Origin: an uncultured delta proteobacterium
GTDB lineage: Bacteria > Myxococcota > Myxococcia > Myxococcales > 40CM-4-68-19
Length of the DNA stretch: 64,000 nucleotides
Direction: 5' to 3'
NCBI GenBank assembly: GCA_903911145.1
Contig: CAIWCD010000041.1
Span: forward strand, 1 to 64,000
Shown here: positions 8,988-19,688 of the stretch, piece after piece
Layout of the letters: each line of letters begins with the position of its first letter
Position numbering within the stretch: the first letter of the stretch is position 1
The notes under the pieces: generated by a model
The model's database searches: none
The model's input: only the letters and a program-made list of their open reading frames with translations
What the model was told of the DNA's origin: nothing
Made by a program: the position numbers and the translations under genes

Positions 8988-9131
8988 AGGTACTCCTGTC
9001 TATGTCTGGTGCGGCCGCGAGCACGGATACTCGCGGGATCGATGCGCGCCAATTTCGTTTGAGCGCGTCGAGCTGCATCTGACGAACTGGTGGCCGTGGT
9101 GCTCTGCCGCTCCAGCAATCAACAAAGCTGA

Positions 9132-10052
9132 TTAAAGGAACGTCAGTTCGTCATCGCCGACCTGCGCGACCTCTTCCTTGCGATCAAAGAGCGTCGGGTC
9201 GATCCGCTCGAAGGTCAGCTCGACGAAGAGATCCTCGCCGGCCGCCATGCCGCCTTGATTGCTGCTGTGGATTGCGCCCAGAGAGAGAGACGGAGTGAGC
9301 AGTCCACGACGGAAGGAGATCATCGAGCCGCGAATAAACGTGGGCACGCCGATGAACAGCGAGGTTCCCTTCTTTTCAATCAGCGATTTGAGACCGCCGG
9401 CGAGCATATTCGCGATCTCGCCCGTCATATCCTCAAGCGCCTCGACCGACGGCGCATCGAGCTGGAACATCTCCCGATAGACCGCGCGCAGCACCTCTTC
9501 CCTGGCGCTGACGATCAGATGCCCGGCCATATGATCCGAGCCGCTCAATGGAATCATCGCGTTCACGGGCAACAGCAGCGTGCGGCTCGCCTTGAGGAAC
9601 GGCTCGTCGGAGAGCTTGAACTTCCCGAAGCCCGCGAGCATCTCCGCGGTGATCCTCTGGAGCCCCTCGACGAGCGCGGTCGGGTAGAGCGATTCGCGCA
9701 ACAGCTCCATTGCGAAGTCGTTGATTCGCTTCGAGGGAAACGGGCCGACGAAGAGCACGTCCGGGCGGTGCGACTTGAACTCGACCGGCGCTTCCGCGAT
9801 CCCCGAGAAGAGAATCGGCAGCTCGGGATGGAGCGCCTTGACGCTCGCGACCAGATCGTTCGCGCCTTCCTCGACGAGCTGGCCATTGATGACGACGAGC
9901 GCGAGCTTGCGGACGTTGCGAATCGTCTCGATGAGCATCGACGGCTCTGTGACGAGGCCGACCTTGAAACCAAACTCCTTGAGCTTCGGCGCCAGCTCCG
10001 CGAGCGAGCCGCCGTGTTCATCGACGAGAAGAATGTATTTGCGGAGACTCAT
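9132..10052 (-). CDS. Degenerate receiver plus CheX-like domain protein
   Basis: 306 aa, preceded by AGGGG 8 bases from its ATG. Residues 1-120 have the fold signature of a response-regulator receiver (YILLVDEHGG with Asp11). At the expected phospho-acceptor the sequence is VVIN56GQL, so Asn replaces Asp and normal phosphorylation is unlikely. Residues about 150-300 resemble CheX/CheC-type CheY-P phosphatases, including the ExxN signature E212-I-A-N215 followed by MLAGG. It may dephosphorylate or bind another receiver protein in chemotaxis or motility signalling. No chemotaxis genes are adjacent. It diverges from the Gly-rich lipoprotein gene across a 342-bp gap. Confidence 0.65.
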   Translation of the reverse strand: MSLRKYILLVDEHGGSLAELAPKLKEFGFKVGLVTEPSMLIETIRNVRKLALVVINGQLVEEGANDLVASVKALHPELPILFSGIAEAPVEFKSHRPDVLFVGPFPSKRINDFAMELLRESLYPTALVEGLQRITAEMLAGFGKFKLSDEPFLKASRTLLLPVNAMIPLSGSDHMAGHLIVSAREEVLRAVYREMFQLDAPSVEALEDMTGEIANMLAGGLKSLIEKKGTSLFIGVPTFIRGSMISFRRGLLTPSLSLGAIHSSNQGGMAAGEDLFVELTFERIDPTLFDRKEEVAQVGDDELTFL

Positions 10053-10199
10053 GGCGTTGCCCCTCAGTGTCTGCGTGTCGTGCGCGAAACCAACGCAAGC
10101 GCGCGGAGCATCGACTGCGCGTCTGTTGTTTGCAAGTGTTCAATCCCCTCGTTGGCCACGAGCCGCGAGGGTTGTTGTCGGGACGAAAGTCGCCCCGGT

Positions 10200-10241
10200 G
10201 ATCACTCCTGCGCTCGACCGATGAGTGATCCTCTCACTCAT
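10200..10241 (+). promoter_or_regulatory. Two overlapping inverted repeats (alternative hairpins or operator)
   Basis: Inside the 342-bp gap between divergent genes (10053-10394). GATCACTC (10200-10207) is perfectly complementary to GAGTGATC (10223-10230). ATGAGTGA (10221-10228) is in turn perfectly complementary to TCACTCAT (10234-10241). The shared middle arm means the two hairpins exclude each other. The site lies about 155 bases before the lipoprotein ATG at 10395. It could be a transcription-factor site with three half-sites or a 5'-UTR switch. The rest of the gap shows nothing else I can support. Confidence 0.45.
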
Positions 10242-10394
10242 TCCCGCTCCTCTCTGTCGAGGCAGGTCCGAGCGCGCGAGCGCGTCTGATCCGCGAGTCG
10301 GCAACTTGCTGTTGCTCCGTCTCCGTGCGAACGAATCAGGTGACTGGTGCTGCAGAGTCTTCCGCTTGGCGCCGCGATGCAGAAGGATGATTCG

Positions 10395-11789
10395 ATGCAC
10401 AAGCCGTTCCTGCCGCGATCGATCGCACTGCTTCTCCCGGTGATCGCGGCCGCGTGCACGAGCGCCGTTCCTGCTGTCTGCACAGCGAACGCCGATTGCG
10501 GGGCCGGTTCGGTCTGCGTCAACTCCGAGTGCGTTCCGTCTGCGAGCGGCGCGCTCTCGTTCAACCCCGCGTCCGTGGAAGTCGTCGCCTTCGTCAACAC
10601 CGTCCCCGACCCGGTGCAGGTCGTCCTCGCGTCGGGCAGTTCAGTCGCGCTCAGCTATTCGATCTCCTGCAGCAGCGGCGTCACCGTCTCCCCGTCGCAC
10701 GGGACGGTCAGCAGTTCCTGGGGCGCCACGCTGACGCTCCAGGCGACCTCACAAAGCGTCGCAGGCGTCATCACCTCGAACTGCTTGGCCACGGCCGACG
10801 GCGACTCAAGCAACAGTGCACAGCTGCAGTTCCTCATCGTCGCCGAGCCGAATGGCCCCGGAGGCGGAAGCGGTGGCGGCTCTGCGGGTGGCTCTGGTGG
10901 CGGCTCTGCGGGTGGTTCAGGTGGTGGCGCTGCGGGTGGCTCTGGTGGCGGCGCTGCGGGCGGCTCTGGTGGCGGCTCCGCGGGTGGCTCTGGTGGCGGC
11001 TCCGCGGGTGGCTCTGGTGGCGGCTCCGCGGGTGGTTCAGGTGGTGGCGCTGCGGGTGGCACTGGCGGCGGCTCTGCGGGTGGCTCTGGTGGCGGCTCTG
11101 CGGGTGGCTCTGGTGGCGGCTCTGGCGGCGGCTCTGCGGGTGGCTCAGGTGGTGGCTCAAGTGGCGGCTCTGCAGGTGGCTCTGGTGGCGGCGCTGCGGG
11201 CGGCGCTGGTGGCGGGGTTGGAACCCTCTCCTGCACTGCGCCGGATACCTTCAATACGAGCAATGGCAGCAGCTGCGGAAGCTGGCGATGGTCGATCAAG
11301 ACCGGCCAGGACAGTGCGGCCGCGGCGGTCGTGAGGCAGGTCCCGACGCCGATCGATATCAAGACGCTGGGCGCTTTTCCTGTTCCGACGGGACTCGGCA
11401 CGGGCCTGCAGCGCACCGCGCAGGAGAACACGCTCTATATCCTTCGCAACGTCGTGGTCGTCGAGACGAAGCTGGAGAGCGATAGCGATTATCATATGCC
11501 CATCACCGACCCCGTGACGGGCGCGCATATGGAGGCGGAGATCCCGTTTCCGAAATGCACCAACAGTGCTGTGGCAACCTCCTGCTCCGTGACCCATCCT
11601 CGCCATGTGCTGGAGTCGATCGTGATGCCGACGGGCAGCTACCAGCAGATCAACAAGACGGCGACGATTATCGGGCCGGCACTCTTCGATATGCTGCACG
11701 GCAGCGCGAACGCGGCGCCCAATGGAATCGAGATTCACCCGGTGCTCGCGCTCTGCTTCGGGCAGAACTGCGACCCGCTCGCGCCCTGA
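10395..11789 (+). CDS. Gly/Ser-repeat lipoprotein of unknown function
   Basis: 464 aa. The ATG at 10395 is preferred over the upstream ATG at 10347 because AGAAGGA precedes it by 7 bases and the protein then opens with a lipoprotein signal ending in VIAAAC. Next come a small Cys-rich stretch (VCTANADCGAGSVCVNSECVP), a beta-rich domain (about 45-150), a long GGSGGGSA linker (about 155-275) and a C-terminal domain of about 185 residues with several Cys residues. Proteins with this layout are common in myxobacteria. The C-terminal domain contains histidines in DYHMPITDP and THPRHVLES, but I do not recognise its family. It is probably exported and outer-membrane anchored. Confidence 0.75.
   Translation: MHKPFLPRSIALLLPVIAAACTSAVPAVCTANADCGAGSVCVNSECVPSASGALSFNPASVEVVAFVNTVPDPVQVVLASGSSVALSYSISCSSGVTVSPSHGTVSSSWGATLTLQATSQSVAGVITSNCLATADGDSSNSAQLQFLIVAEPNGPGGGSGGGSAGGSGGGSAGGSGGGAAGGSGGGAAGGSGGGSAGGSGGGSAGGSGGGSAGGSGGGAAGGTGGGSAGGSGGGSAGGSGGGSGGGSAGGSGGGSSGGSAGGSGGGAAGGAGGGVGTLSCTAPDTFNTSNGSSCGSWRWSIKTGQDSAAAAVVRQVPTPIDIKTLGAFPVPTGLGTGLQRTAQENTLYILRNVVVVETKLESDSDYHMPITDPVTGAHMEAEIPFPKCTNSAVATSCSVTHPRHVLESIVMPTGSYQQINKTATIIGPALFDMLHGSANAAPNGIEIHPVLALCFGQNCDPLAP
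10859..11216. repeat. 24-bp in-frame minisatellite encoding GGSGGGSA units
   Basis: About fourteen imperfect copies of a 24-base unit (GGTGGCTCTGGTGGCGGCTC followed by TGCG and variants) encode an eight-residue GGSGGG(S/A)A linker inside the lipoprotein gene. Some stretches are identical over more than one unit, so slippage or unequal recombination could change linker length between strains. Confidence 0.85.
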
Positions 11790-11922
11790 GTCTGTTTCCC
11801 GGTCGCCTCGCTCTTCGCATGCGGCCTGTCGAGCGCGTGCGCCCTCGCGCATCCTCCTTGCTGTTGCCTCGGAAGCGAGGTACGGGGCGCGTCGTTGATC
11901 TTGCGAAAAGGATGAACCGCGG

Positions 11923-12333
11923 ATGAGTTTCTTCGAGTGGGACGCCCGATATGAGCTCGACGTCGAGAGTATGGATGACGAGCACAAGGTTCTGATCGCG
12001 AAGATGAACCGCACGTACGATCTGGTCGCCCGCCAAGCGGCGCAATCTGAATGCCTCGAAGCGCTCGACGACTTTATTGCCTATACGAGCACGCACTTCG
12101 CCGACGAGGAGAAGTTCATGCAGCGCATGGCGTATCCGCAGTTCGATATGCACCGATCGCTGCACCAGTCGCTGATCGGTAACCTCGAGCAGTTTCGCGA
12201 GGAGATGCGAAAGGGCGCGCTGGTCGAGCGGGAGCTCTTCGAGTTTCTCGCGCGCTGGCTCAAAGGGCATATCGTCGGCGTTGATAAGTCCTATGCGAGC
12301 TTCTCGCGATCGGCGACGAGCATGACGCGATAA
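11923..12333 (+). CDS. Bacteriohemerythrin
   Basis: 136 aa, the usual length of a single-domain bacteriohemerythrin. All di-iron ligands of the family can be placed: His21 (DDEHK), His58 and Glu62 (STHFADEE), His77, His81 (MHRSLHQ), His116 (KGHI) and Asp121. The N-terminus, [20 protein letters not shown], is the standard opening. It binds O2 reversibly at a non-haem di-iron site and may store or deliver oxygen to respiratory or chemosensory proteins. Its last 43 bases overlap the end of the convergent VF530 gene. Confidence 0.93.
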   Translation: MSFFEWDARYELDVESMDDEHKVLIAKMNRTYDLVARQAAQSECLEALDDFIAYTSTHFADEEKFMQRMAYPQFDMHRSLHQSLIGNLEQFREEMRKGALVERELFEFLARWLKGHIVGVDKSYASFSRSATSMTR

Positions 12334-12530
12334 AGCTCTTCGACCTTCGCGCGCGCCCACGGCGTCTTGCGGAGGAACTTCAGACTCGATTGCACGCTCG
12401 GGTCATGCGTGAAGCAGCGGATGCGGACGTGCTCACCGAGTTCCTCCCAGCCGAAATGCGCGACCAGCGCGGTCACGATCGTCTCGAGCGTAATTCCATG
12501 CAACGGATCGCGCGGATGTTCTCGGGTCAT
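12291..12530 (-). CDS. VF530 family (DUF2132) putative DNA-binding protein
   Basis: 79 aa, full length for the family. The conserved core is clear: [62 protein letters not shown]530 was annotated structurally as a small helical DNA-binding protein; its physiological role is unknown. The ATG overlaps the stop of the PilB/GspE-like gene by 4 bases, so it is probably the last gene of that operon. Its 3' end overlaps the bacteriohemerythrin gene on the other strand. Confidence 0.9.
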   Translation of the reverse strand: MTREHPRDPLHGITLETIVTALVAHFGWEELGEHVRIRCFTHDPSVQSSLKFLRKTPWARAKVEELYRVMLVADREKLA

Positions 12531-14692
12531 GGCTTCACGCTCGCGCCGGCAATATGCCGGGCGACATATTCATAAGGAACAATGCTGCGCAGCTCTTCGA
12601 GTGTGGTGATTCCCGCTGCGGCCTGCCGGACCGCATTGACGATCAGTGGCGAGAATCCGGAATCGGCCCCGGCTTTTCGCAGCGCAGCCGGATGTCCGTT
12701 CGAGTCCATCACATCGCGCGCGACCTCGTCGGGGATCCAGAACTCAACCAGCGCCAACCGGCCCGCATATCCACTCTGCCGGCAGCGCGCACAGCCGCGC
12801 CCCTTGCGGAACGTCGCGCCTTCGGGAGCTCCGCGCGGATAGAACTCGCGCAGCAACTCAGGCGCTGGAATATGCGGCTCGGCGCAGTCATTACAGACCT
12901 TGCGCGCGAGGCGTTGCCCGATAATCCCCTCAAGCGTCTGCGCGAGCAGGCTCGGTTCAATTCCCAGATCGGCGATGCGGCGCACGACGCCGAAAACGTC
13001 ATTGGCGTGCACGGTGCTTAATACCAGGTGTCCCGTTAATGCCGCGCGCAGAGCCGCCTCGGCCGTCTCCTCGTCGCGGATTTCACCGACGAGGATGATA
13101 TCCGGGTCCTGCCGGAGAAATGCGCGGATATATCGGGAGAAGGTATCGCCGATTGCTTCATTGACGGCGCTCTGCTGGATGCCGTCGATGGCGTATTCAA
13201 CCGGATCCTCGGCGGTGAGGATCTTGACCTCGGGATTCTTCAATTCCTGCAGGATCGCATAGAGCGTCGTCGTCTTGCCCGAACCGGTCGGACCGGTGAC
13301 GAGCAGCAGCCCTTGCGGATTGGCGAGCACGCGCCGCAATTGAGCGAGTTGCTGCTCATCGAATCCAAGCTTGTCGAGCTTCGGCGGTGCGGACTGCTCG
13401 AGAATGCGCAGCACCACGTTCTCGCCCCAGATGGTCGGCTGCGTCGCGACGCGATAATCAATGCTGCGCTCGCCGAACTTCTTGCGGATGACTCCGTCCT
13501 GCGGGCGGCGCGTCTCGGCGATATCCAATTGAGCCGCGACTTTTAATCGAGTGACGACGTTCTGTACGTTCTGCCGCGTGACTCCGCTCTCGGCATAGAC
13601 GAAGAGATTGCCATCCTTGCGCAGCCGGACTTCGGTGCGCCCTTCATATCGCTCGATATGAATATCGCTGCAGTGCCGCAGAACACCCTCGAGGAGAAGA
13701 TGATCGGCGATCGCGGGCACCGCGTCGTCGGGATCGTTCGCCCCGACCGCTGTGGGCGCTGCCGAGATCGAATCGGCAACCGAAGCGGCGGCTGCGATCG
13801 CGCTCGCCGTCGCAACGAAGATCCGCGTCCGCGCGCAACTGAGCTTCGTCACGAGCATATCGAGCAGCGCCGGATCGGGGATTTGATCCGATACCACCCA
13901 GAGCGCGTCCTGCTCGATGCGCAGCGGTAGCATGGTCGGCGGTAACGACGCGCGCGCGCGGGCCGAGCCAAGCACCAGCGCGTCGAGCAACTCCTCGATG
14001 CGCCGCTGATCGATGACGGGAAGATTCGAATAGGCGCCGCGCACCTGCACGAGCGTCTCTTCGGAGACCGCGTCGTCGCCGCTCTTCACCCTGTCCGTCG
14101 GCGATTCCCCCTCGACGTGGCGCGCGCCGGTGCGCTCCTTCTGGATGCCGAGCGCTCGGACGAATTCAGGGAAGCTCTTTCGCGCCGGGTCGAGGCGGGA
14201 GAGTACAGCGTAGCAGCCACGCACCTTGGCCTTCGCGTTCGGGACCTCTCCGAGCGAGACGACGAGGAAGGTCGCGGTGTCGTCGATGCGCAACTCGCGC
14301 GGCGGTGTCACTCCCTCGGTCGAGAGCACGTAGAGGCGCTGGCCGATCGCAGCGAGCGGCCAGAGTCCCGCGCCAATCGCGCTCTCGAGCGGGATCGTGC
14401 GCGAAATGCGCCCTTCGACGAACTCCCCCTCGACGGCGCAGAAGTAGGCGCCCTTCAGTTCGAGCAGCGCCTTGATCACGTCCTGCCGCGATACCAGCTT
14501 CGTCGTGACGAGATGCGAGGGAAGATCGCGTTTCGCGCGCGCGCACGCAGCGAGGATCTCCGCCGGCGCCTCCTTCCACTTTTCGTGGCCGGGAAGAATG
14601 CGCAGGAGCGATTCATCCGAGGCGATCTCGAGGCTGGCGTGCATGGGCAGGGAGAATGCAAGCCTCTCGCCGCGGTTGCAATCGAGTCGCAC
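12527..14692 (-). CDS. PilB/GspE-family secretion ATPase
   Basis: About 721 aa if it starts at the GTG at 14692, four bases after the upstream stop; the ATG at 14644 (705 aa) is the alternative and neither has a good ribosome site. The N-terminal third is a divergent MshEN/GspE-N-like region. The C-terminal half is a complete type II/IV pilus assembly ATPase: Walker [11 protein letters not shown] near residue 465, Asp box around [11 protein letters not shown], Walker B region [20 protein letters not shown], a His box in [10 protein letters not shown], and the CxxC...CxxC zinc site ([16 protein letters not shown]) typical of PilB/GspE. No other pilus or secretion genes lie nearby, so the system it serves is unknown. 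Confidence 0.85.
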   Translation of the reverse strand: MRLDCNRGERLAFSLPMHASLEIASDESLLRILPGHEKWKEAPAEILAACARAKRDLPSHLVTTKLVSRQDVIKALLELKGAYFCAVEGEFVEGRISRTIPLESAIGAGLWPLAAIGQRLYVLSTEGVTPPRELRIDDTATFLVVSLGEVPNAKAKVRGCYAVLSRLDPARKSFPEFVRALGIQKERTGARHVEGESPTDRVKSGDDAVSEETLVQVRGAYSNLPVIDQRRIEELLDALVLGSARARASLPPTMLPLRIEQDALWVVSDQIPDPALLDMLVTKLSCARTRIFVATASAIAAAASVADSISAAPTAVGANDPDDAVPAIADHLLLEGVLRHCSDIHIERYEGRTEVRLRKDGNLFVYAESGVTRQNVQNVVTRLKVAAQLDIAETRRPQDGVIRKKFGERSIDYRVATQPTIWGENVVLRILEQSAPPKLDKLGFDEQQLAQLRRVLANPQGLLLVTGPTGSGKTTTLYAILQELKNPEVKILTAEDPVEYAIDGIQQSAVNEAIGDTFSRYIRAFLRQDPDIILVGEIRDEETAEAALRAALTGHLVLSTVHANDVFGVVRRIADLGIEPSLLAQTLEGIIGQRLARKVCNDCAEPHIPAPELLREFYPRGAPEGATFRKGRGCARCRQSGYAGRLALVEFWIPDEVARDVMDSNGHPAALRKAGADSGFSPLIVNAVRQAAAGITTLEELRSIVPYEYVARHIAGASVKP

Positions 14693-14696
14693 TCTC

Positions 14697-16208
14697 TCAG
14701 GGCGCTGGAGCCGGATGTCCCGCGCCGGCGAGCGCGCGCGCAAGGCGTGCGTCGGCCCGATAGAGGTCCTCGAAGAATTGCGCGTCGCCGCTCTCGGTCA
14801 CGATCGCCGTGTTGTAGAGGATGAGCACGGGAATCGCCTTGGCGAGCGTGGCCCGCAACGTCTCCTCGCCCTCGACTGCCTCGTCGATCCGTTCGGTGGG
14901 CCATTCGGGTGTGCTGCGCAGCGCCCAGCGCGCGAGGGCGAGCGCGTTCTCGAGCCGGATGCATCCGTGGCTGAAGTCGCGCCGCTCTTTCGCAAAGCCG
15001 CCGAGCGACGGCGTGTCGTGCAGATAGATCCCATTTCGATTGGGCAGGTCGAGCTTGATCCCTCCCAGCGCGCTGTGCGGGCCGGCTCTCTGCCGCAGCC
15101 GAAGCTGGCCGGACGCGGCCTTCGCGAGCGCTTCAGGACTGCTCGGGATCACCGACTCGCTCGAATCGATCAGCTCGAAATTCTGCGTCTCCATCTTCTC
15201 TGGATGCGCAGTGAACTCCGGCACCAGCTCCTTGCGCGCGATGTCGGTCGGGACGGTCCATGGAGGATGGAAGAGCACGGAGCTGAGCGAGCCGACGAAG
15301 ACCGGCGTGCGGTGGTGGTAGGCCCTCCCGACGACGACCTTCATCGAGAGCGGCGGCGCTGAGGATTCGATCGCGCGCAGGCGGAACTCGGGGATGTTGA
15401 CGACGATCAGCGGCGGCGCGAGATCGCGCGGGAGCCAGCGCAGCCGCTCGAGCGAGAAGGCGAGCTGGGTGGCGCGTGCGCGCATGGAGACAGCCAGCGC
15501 GCGCGCGCAGCGCCGATCGATCTCTCCGTCGGGGATGAGGCCGTGGCGCTGCTGGAATCGCTTGACCGCGTCGACGACCGCGCCCTCGTAGCGGGAGGGC
15601 ACCGGCGTGTCCGCGGCGAGATCGCCAACCAGCACGAGCCGCTGCACGAGCGTTGCGAGGCCTTCCCACTCATCGCCCTCAACGATCGTTCGTTTCCAGG
15701 CTGGGAGCGGCTCGCCGACGTCGCGCCTTGCAAGGTCGAGGTAGACGCGCAGCATCTGCAGCGTCCGTCGATAGATCGGCAACTGCGTCTCGAGTGCGTT
15801 GAGTTCAGTCGCCACGTCGGGCGTGAGCGCGAGTGTGCCGAGGATCTGGTCGCGGTCGAGCGGAGCGCTCGATCGATCGAGTTGCCAACCGACGCTGCGC
15901 GGATCGATGCGGCCGCGGGTGAGATCAGAGCTGTAGCGAAACGCGGCCTCGGTCAGCGCTGCATCGAAGCGCGTGAACGCCGCTGGCTCGCCAGGGGCGC
16001 GGGCGAGCGCATCGAGTCGCCCAGCCCAGACCGGCCCGTCGTACTCGTTCGCATCGAGCCCTTTCGCTTCCGCGTCGCGAAGAATGTCGATGAGCGCGAG
16101 CGCCTGCGGGGTCGGATGGCCATCGCGAATCCAGCGCAGCGTCTCCTCCGCGCGCGCCCTCGACGACAACGCGAGCAGGAGCAGGATGCAGCAGATCAAG
16201 CACCGCAC
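14697..16208 (-). CDS. L,D-transpeptidase, YcbB/LdtD type
   Basis: About 503 aa from a GTG at 16208. This start is chosen because a signal peptide (RCLICCILLLLALSSRARA) begins there; no ribosome site is evident, so it is uncertain. Domains in order are an N-terminal helical region (about 25-210), a peptidoglycan-binding domain 1 segment (AVVDAVKRFQQRHGLIPDGEID) and a C-terminal YkuD domain. The catalytic signature is SHGCIRLE, with Cys near residue 413 and HDTPSLGGF just before it. The enzyme cross-links peptidoglycan through 3-3 bonds or attaches proteins in the periplasm. It lies between the MacB permease gene (64-bp gap) and the PilB-like gene. Confidence 0.85.
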   Translation of the reverse strand: MRCLICCILLLLALSSRARAEETLRWIRDGHPTPQALALIDILRDAEAKGLDANEYDGPVWAGRLDALARAPGEPAAFTRFDAALTEAAFRYSSDLTRGRIDPRSVGWQLDRSSAPLDRDQILGTLALTPDVATELNALETQLPIYRRTLQMLRVYLDLARRDVGEPLPAWKRTIVEGDEWEGLATLVQRLVLVGDLAADTPVPSRYEGAVVDAVKRFQQRHGLIPDGEIDRRCARALAVSMRARATQLAFSLERLRWLPRDLAPPLIVVNIPEFRLRAIESSAPPLSMKVVVGRAYHHRTPVFVGSLSSVLFHPPWTVPTDIARKELVPEFTAHPEKMETQNFELIDSSESVIPSSPEALAKAASGQLRLRQRAGPHSALGGIKLDLPNRNGIYLHDTPSLGGFAKERRDFSHGCIRLENALALARWALRSTPEWPTERIDEAVEGEETLRATLAKAIPVLILYNTAIVTESGDAQFFEDLYRADARLARALAGAGHPAPAP

Positions 16209-16272
16209 GACGTGTGGGCGTGGGCGTGCGAGATCTCTCGCGGCCGCTCCCCGCGCGGCCTGGATGGTGTGG

Positions 16273-17498
<1,226 letters not shown>

Positions 17499-17502
<4 letters not shown>

Positions 17503-18230
17503 GCGACACGCTCGAGCATCGGCGGGACGACCGCGGGCGTGGGCGTCTGCTTCTCATCGCTGAGGATGTCTCCGTCGCGCATGTTCAACACGCGCGTCGC
17601 GCAGCGCCCGATGTCGGGCTCGTGCGTGACGAGCACGATGGTGATTCCGGCGTGAGAGAGCTCCTGGAAGATCGCCATCACCTCCATGCTCGTGCGCGAA
17701 TCGAGCGCGCCGGTTGGCTCGTCGGCGAGGATGATCTTCGGATCGTTGACGAGCGCGCGGGCGATCGCGACGCGCTGCTGCTGCCCGCCGGAGAGTTGGT
17801 TGGGCTGGTGCTCGGCGCGATCGCCAAGTCCGACGCGGGCCAGCGCACGCATCGCCCGCTCTGCGCGCTCCTTCGAAGAGTCAACGCCCGCATAGAGCAG
17901 CGGCAGTTCGACGTTCTCGCGTGCGCTCGTGCGCGCGAGCAGATTGAAGTGCTGGAAGACGAAGCCGAGCGTCTCGCTGCGGATGCGCGCGAGCTCGTTC
18001 CGCGTGAGCCCGCTGATGTCCTGGCCTGCGAGCAGATAGCGGCCGCTCGTCGGGCGATCGAGGCAGCCGATCAGGTTCATCAGCGTCGATTTCCCCGAGC
18101 CGGACGCGCCCATGATCGCGACAAACTCGCCCTGCGCGATGGAGAGCGAGATGTCGTTGAGCGCGCGAAGCTCTTCCGAGCCCATGCGGTAGATCTTGGT
18201 GACCTTCTCGAGTTGGATGAGCGGGGCCAC
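17499..18230 (-). CDS. MacB-type ABC transporter ATPase
   Basis: 243 aa, a complete LolD/MacB-type nucleotide-binding protein: Walker [11 protein letters not shown]-loop region [13 protein letters not shown], signature [15 protein letters not shown], Walker [13 protein letters not shown], and H-loop LVTHEPDI. The DEPTGALDS signature and the Q-loop sequence are characteristic of the MacB/LolD/FtsE clade. It powers the permease encoded immediately downstream (4-base overlap) and follows the adaptor gene after 9 bases. Confidence 0.93.
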
Positions 18231-18239
18231 TGGAACTCC

Positions 18240-19457
18240 TCACATCGCGTGCGCGGGTTGGTTCGAGATCGCCTCGGTGATGAGCGCGTCGCCGACCTTC
18301 AGGTCGCCTTCGAGCAGCTCACTGAAGCTTCCGTCGCTGACGCCCGTGCGCACCGAAACCGCCACTGGAGCGGCTGCGCGCAGGATCCAGACCGTCTTGT
18401 GATCGCTCGCGGGCGCGGGTGGCACGGCCGGCTTTCCCATCCACGAGATCGGCGGACGAAAGCGCAGCGCTGCATTCGGGATCTTCACGACGTCGGCGCG
18501 ATCCGCGTACGTGACGTTGAGGTTCGCCGTCATTCCCGGCTTGAGCTTGAGACCCGAATTGTCGACGTCGATCACCGCGTCGTACGTCACGACGTTCTGG
18601 ATCGTCTGCGGCGAGTTGCGCACTTCGCGAATCGCACCGCGGAACGTCTCGCCGGGATAGGCGTCGACGGTGAATGATGTCGGCATCCCCTTCGCGAGCC
18701 GGCCCACGTCCGCTTCAGGAATGTTCGTGTCGACCTGCATCTTCTTGAGATCTTCGCCGATGAGAAACAGCGTCGGCGCCGCGAAGGAGGCCGCGACGGT
18801 CTGGCCGACATCGATGTTCCGCGTGATCACCACACCGTTGATCGGCGACACGATGGTCGTGTAGCTCAGGTTGAGCTGCGCCTGCGCCTGCGCCGCCGAG
18901 GCCTGCGCCTGCGCGGCCTTCGCGCCATCGAGCTGCGCGTCAGCGACCGTGACCGCTGTGACCGCGCTGTCATATTCGGCTTGCGAGATAAGCGTCTTGG
19001 CGAGAAGCAGCGTGTCTCGAGCGGCGAGGCGCTGCGCGTCGAGGAGCTGGGCGGCCGCCTTCTCCACGCCTGCGCGCGCAGAGAGAAGATTGGCGCGCGC
19101 CTGCAGGACCGCCGTGCGGTAGAGGCCGGGTTCGATGCGCGCGATCATCTGGCCGCGTTTGACGATCGAATTGAAATCCGCGCCGAGTGCTTCGATGGTT
19201 CCCGAAACCTGCGAGCCCACCTGAACGGTCACGAGTGCGTTGACGGTTCCGCTCGCGGTCACCCGCGCCTGGAGCGGCCCGCGCACGACAGCAGCGGTAT
19301 CGAATTGAAGCTGCCCTTTGCTCGCGCTGCTGCGCATTCGAATCGCAATCACGACTGCGGCGATCACGCCGAGTGCAATTCCGAATTCCAGCACGTGACG
19401 CCAGGTGAAGACGTGGTGCCGAGGTACCGCCGACACGGATGCGGTCGCTGTTGTCAT
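18240..19457 (-). CDS. macA: MacA-like periplasmic adaptor (HlyD/RND family)
   Basis: 405 aa. A short cytoplasmic tail and one membrane helix (about 18-38) lead to a biotinyl-lipoyl-like half motif (GTVNALVTVQVGSQVSGTIEAL), a long Ala/Gln-rich helical hairpin (about 115-195), the second lipoyl half (SPINGVVITRNIDVGQTV) and beta-barrel and membrane-proximal domains. The architecture is that of MacA adaptors, which stimulate the MacB ATPase and contact TolC. It is the first gene of the macA-ATPase-permease run. Confidence 0.9.
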   Translation of the reverse strand: MTTATASVSAVPRHHVFTWRHVLEFGIALGVIAAVVIAIRMRSSASKGQLQFDTAAVVRGPLQARVTASGTVNALVTVQVGSQVSGTIEALGADFNSIVKRGQMIARIEPGLYRTAVLQARANLLSARAGVEKAAAQLLDAQRLAARDTLLLAKTLISQAEYDSAVTAVTVADAQLDGAKAAQAQASAAQAQAQLNLSYTTIVSPINGVVITRNIDVGQTVAASFAAPTLFLIGEDLKKMQVDTNIPEADVGRLAKGMPTSFTVDAYPGETFRGAIREVRNSPQTIQNVVTYDAVIDVDNSGLKLKPGMTANLNVTYADRADVVKIPNAALRFRPPISWMGKPAVPPAPASDHKTVWILRAAAPVAVSVRTGVSDGSFSELLEGDLKVGDALITEAISNQPAHAM

Positions 19458-19688
19458 GGTGCACCGCGATTCGAGAAGCCATCCGGCGAGATTGCGACGA
19501 GAGCCAACCAGCCCTCGAACTGCATCAGATATGCCACCAGCGCCGATATGCTGGGTGCGCGGAGAAACGCGACCATTGCGCGCGAGCGAGACGGGAAATC
19601 GCGCCAGGCTTGCGCGGGACGCAGACTGTTCGCACGAGAGATTGGACGTTCAGCGGGCGTTCGGCAGGCAACGGCGTGGCGTGCGGCG

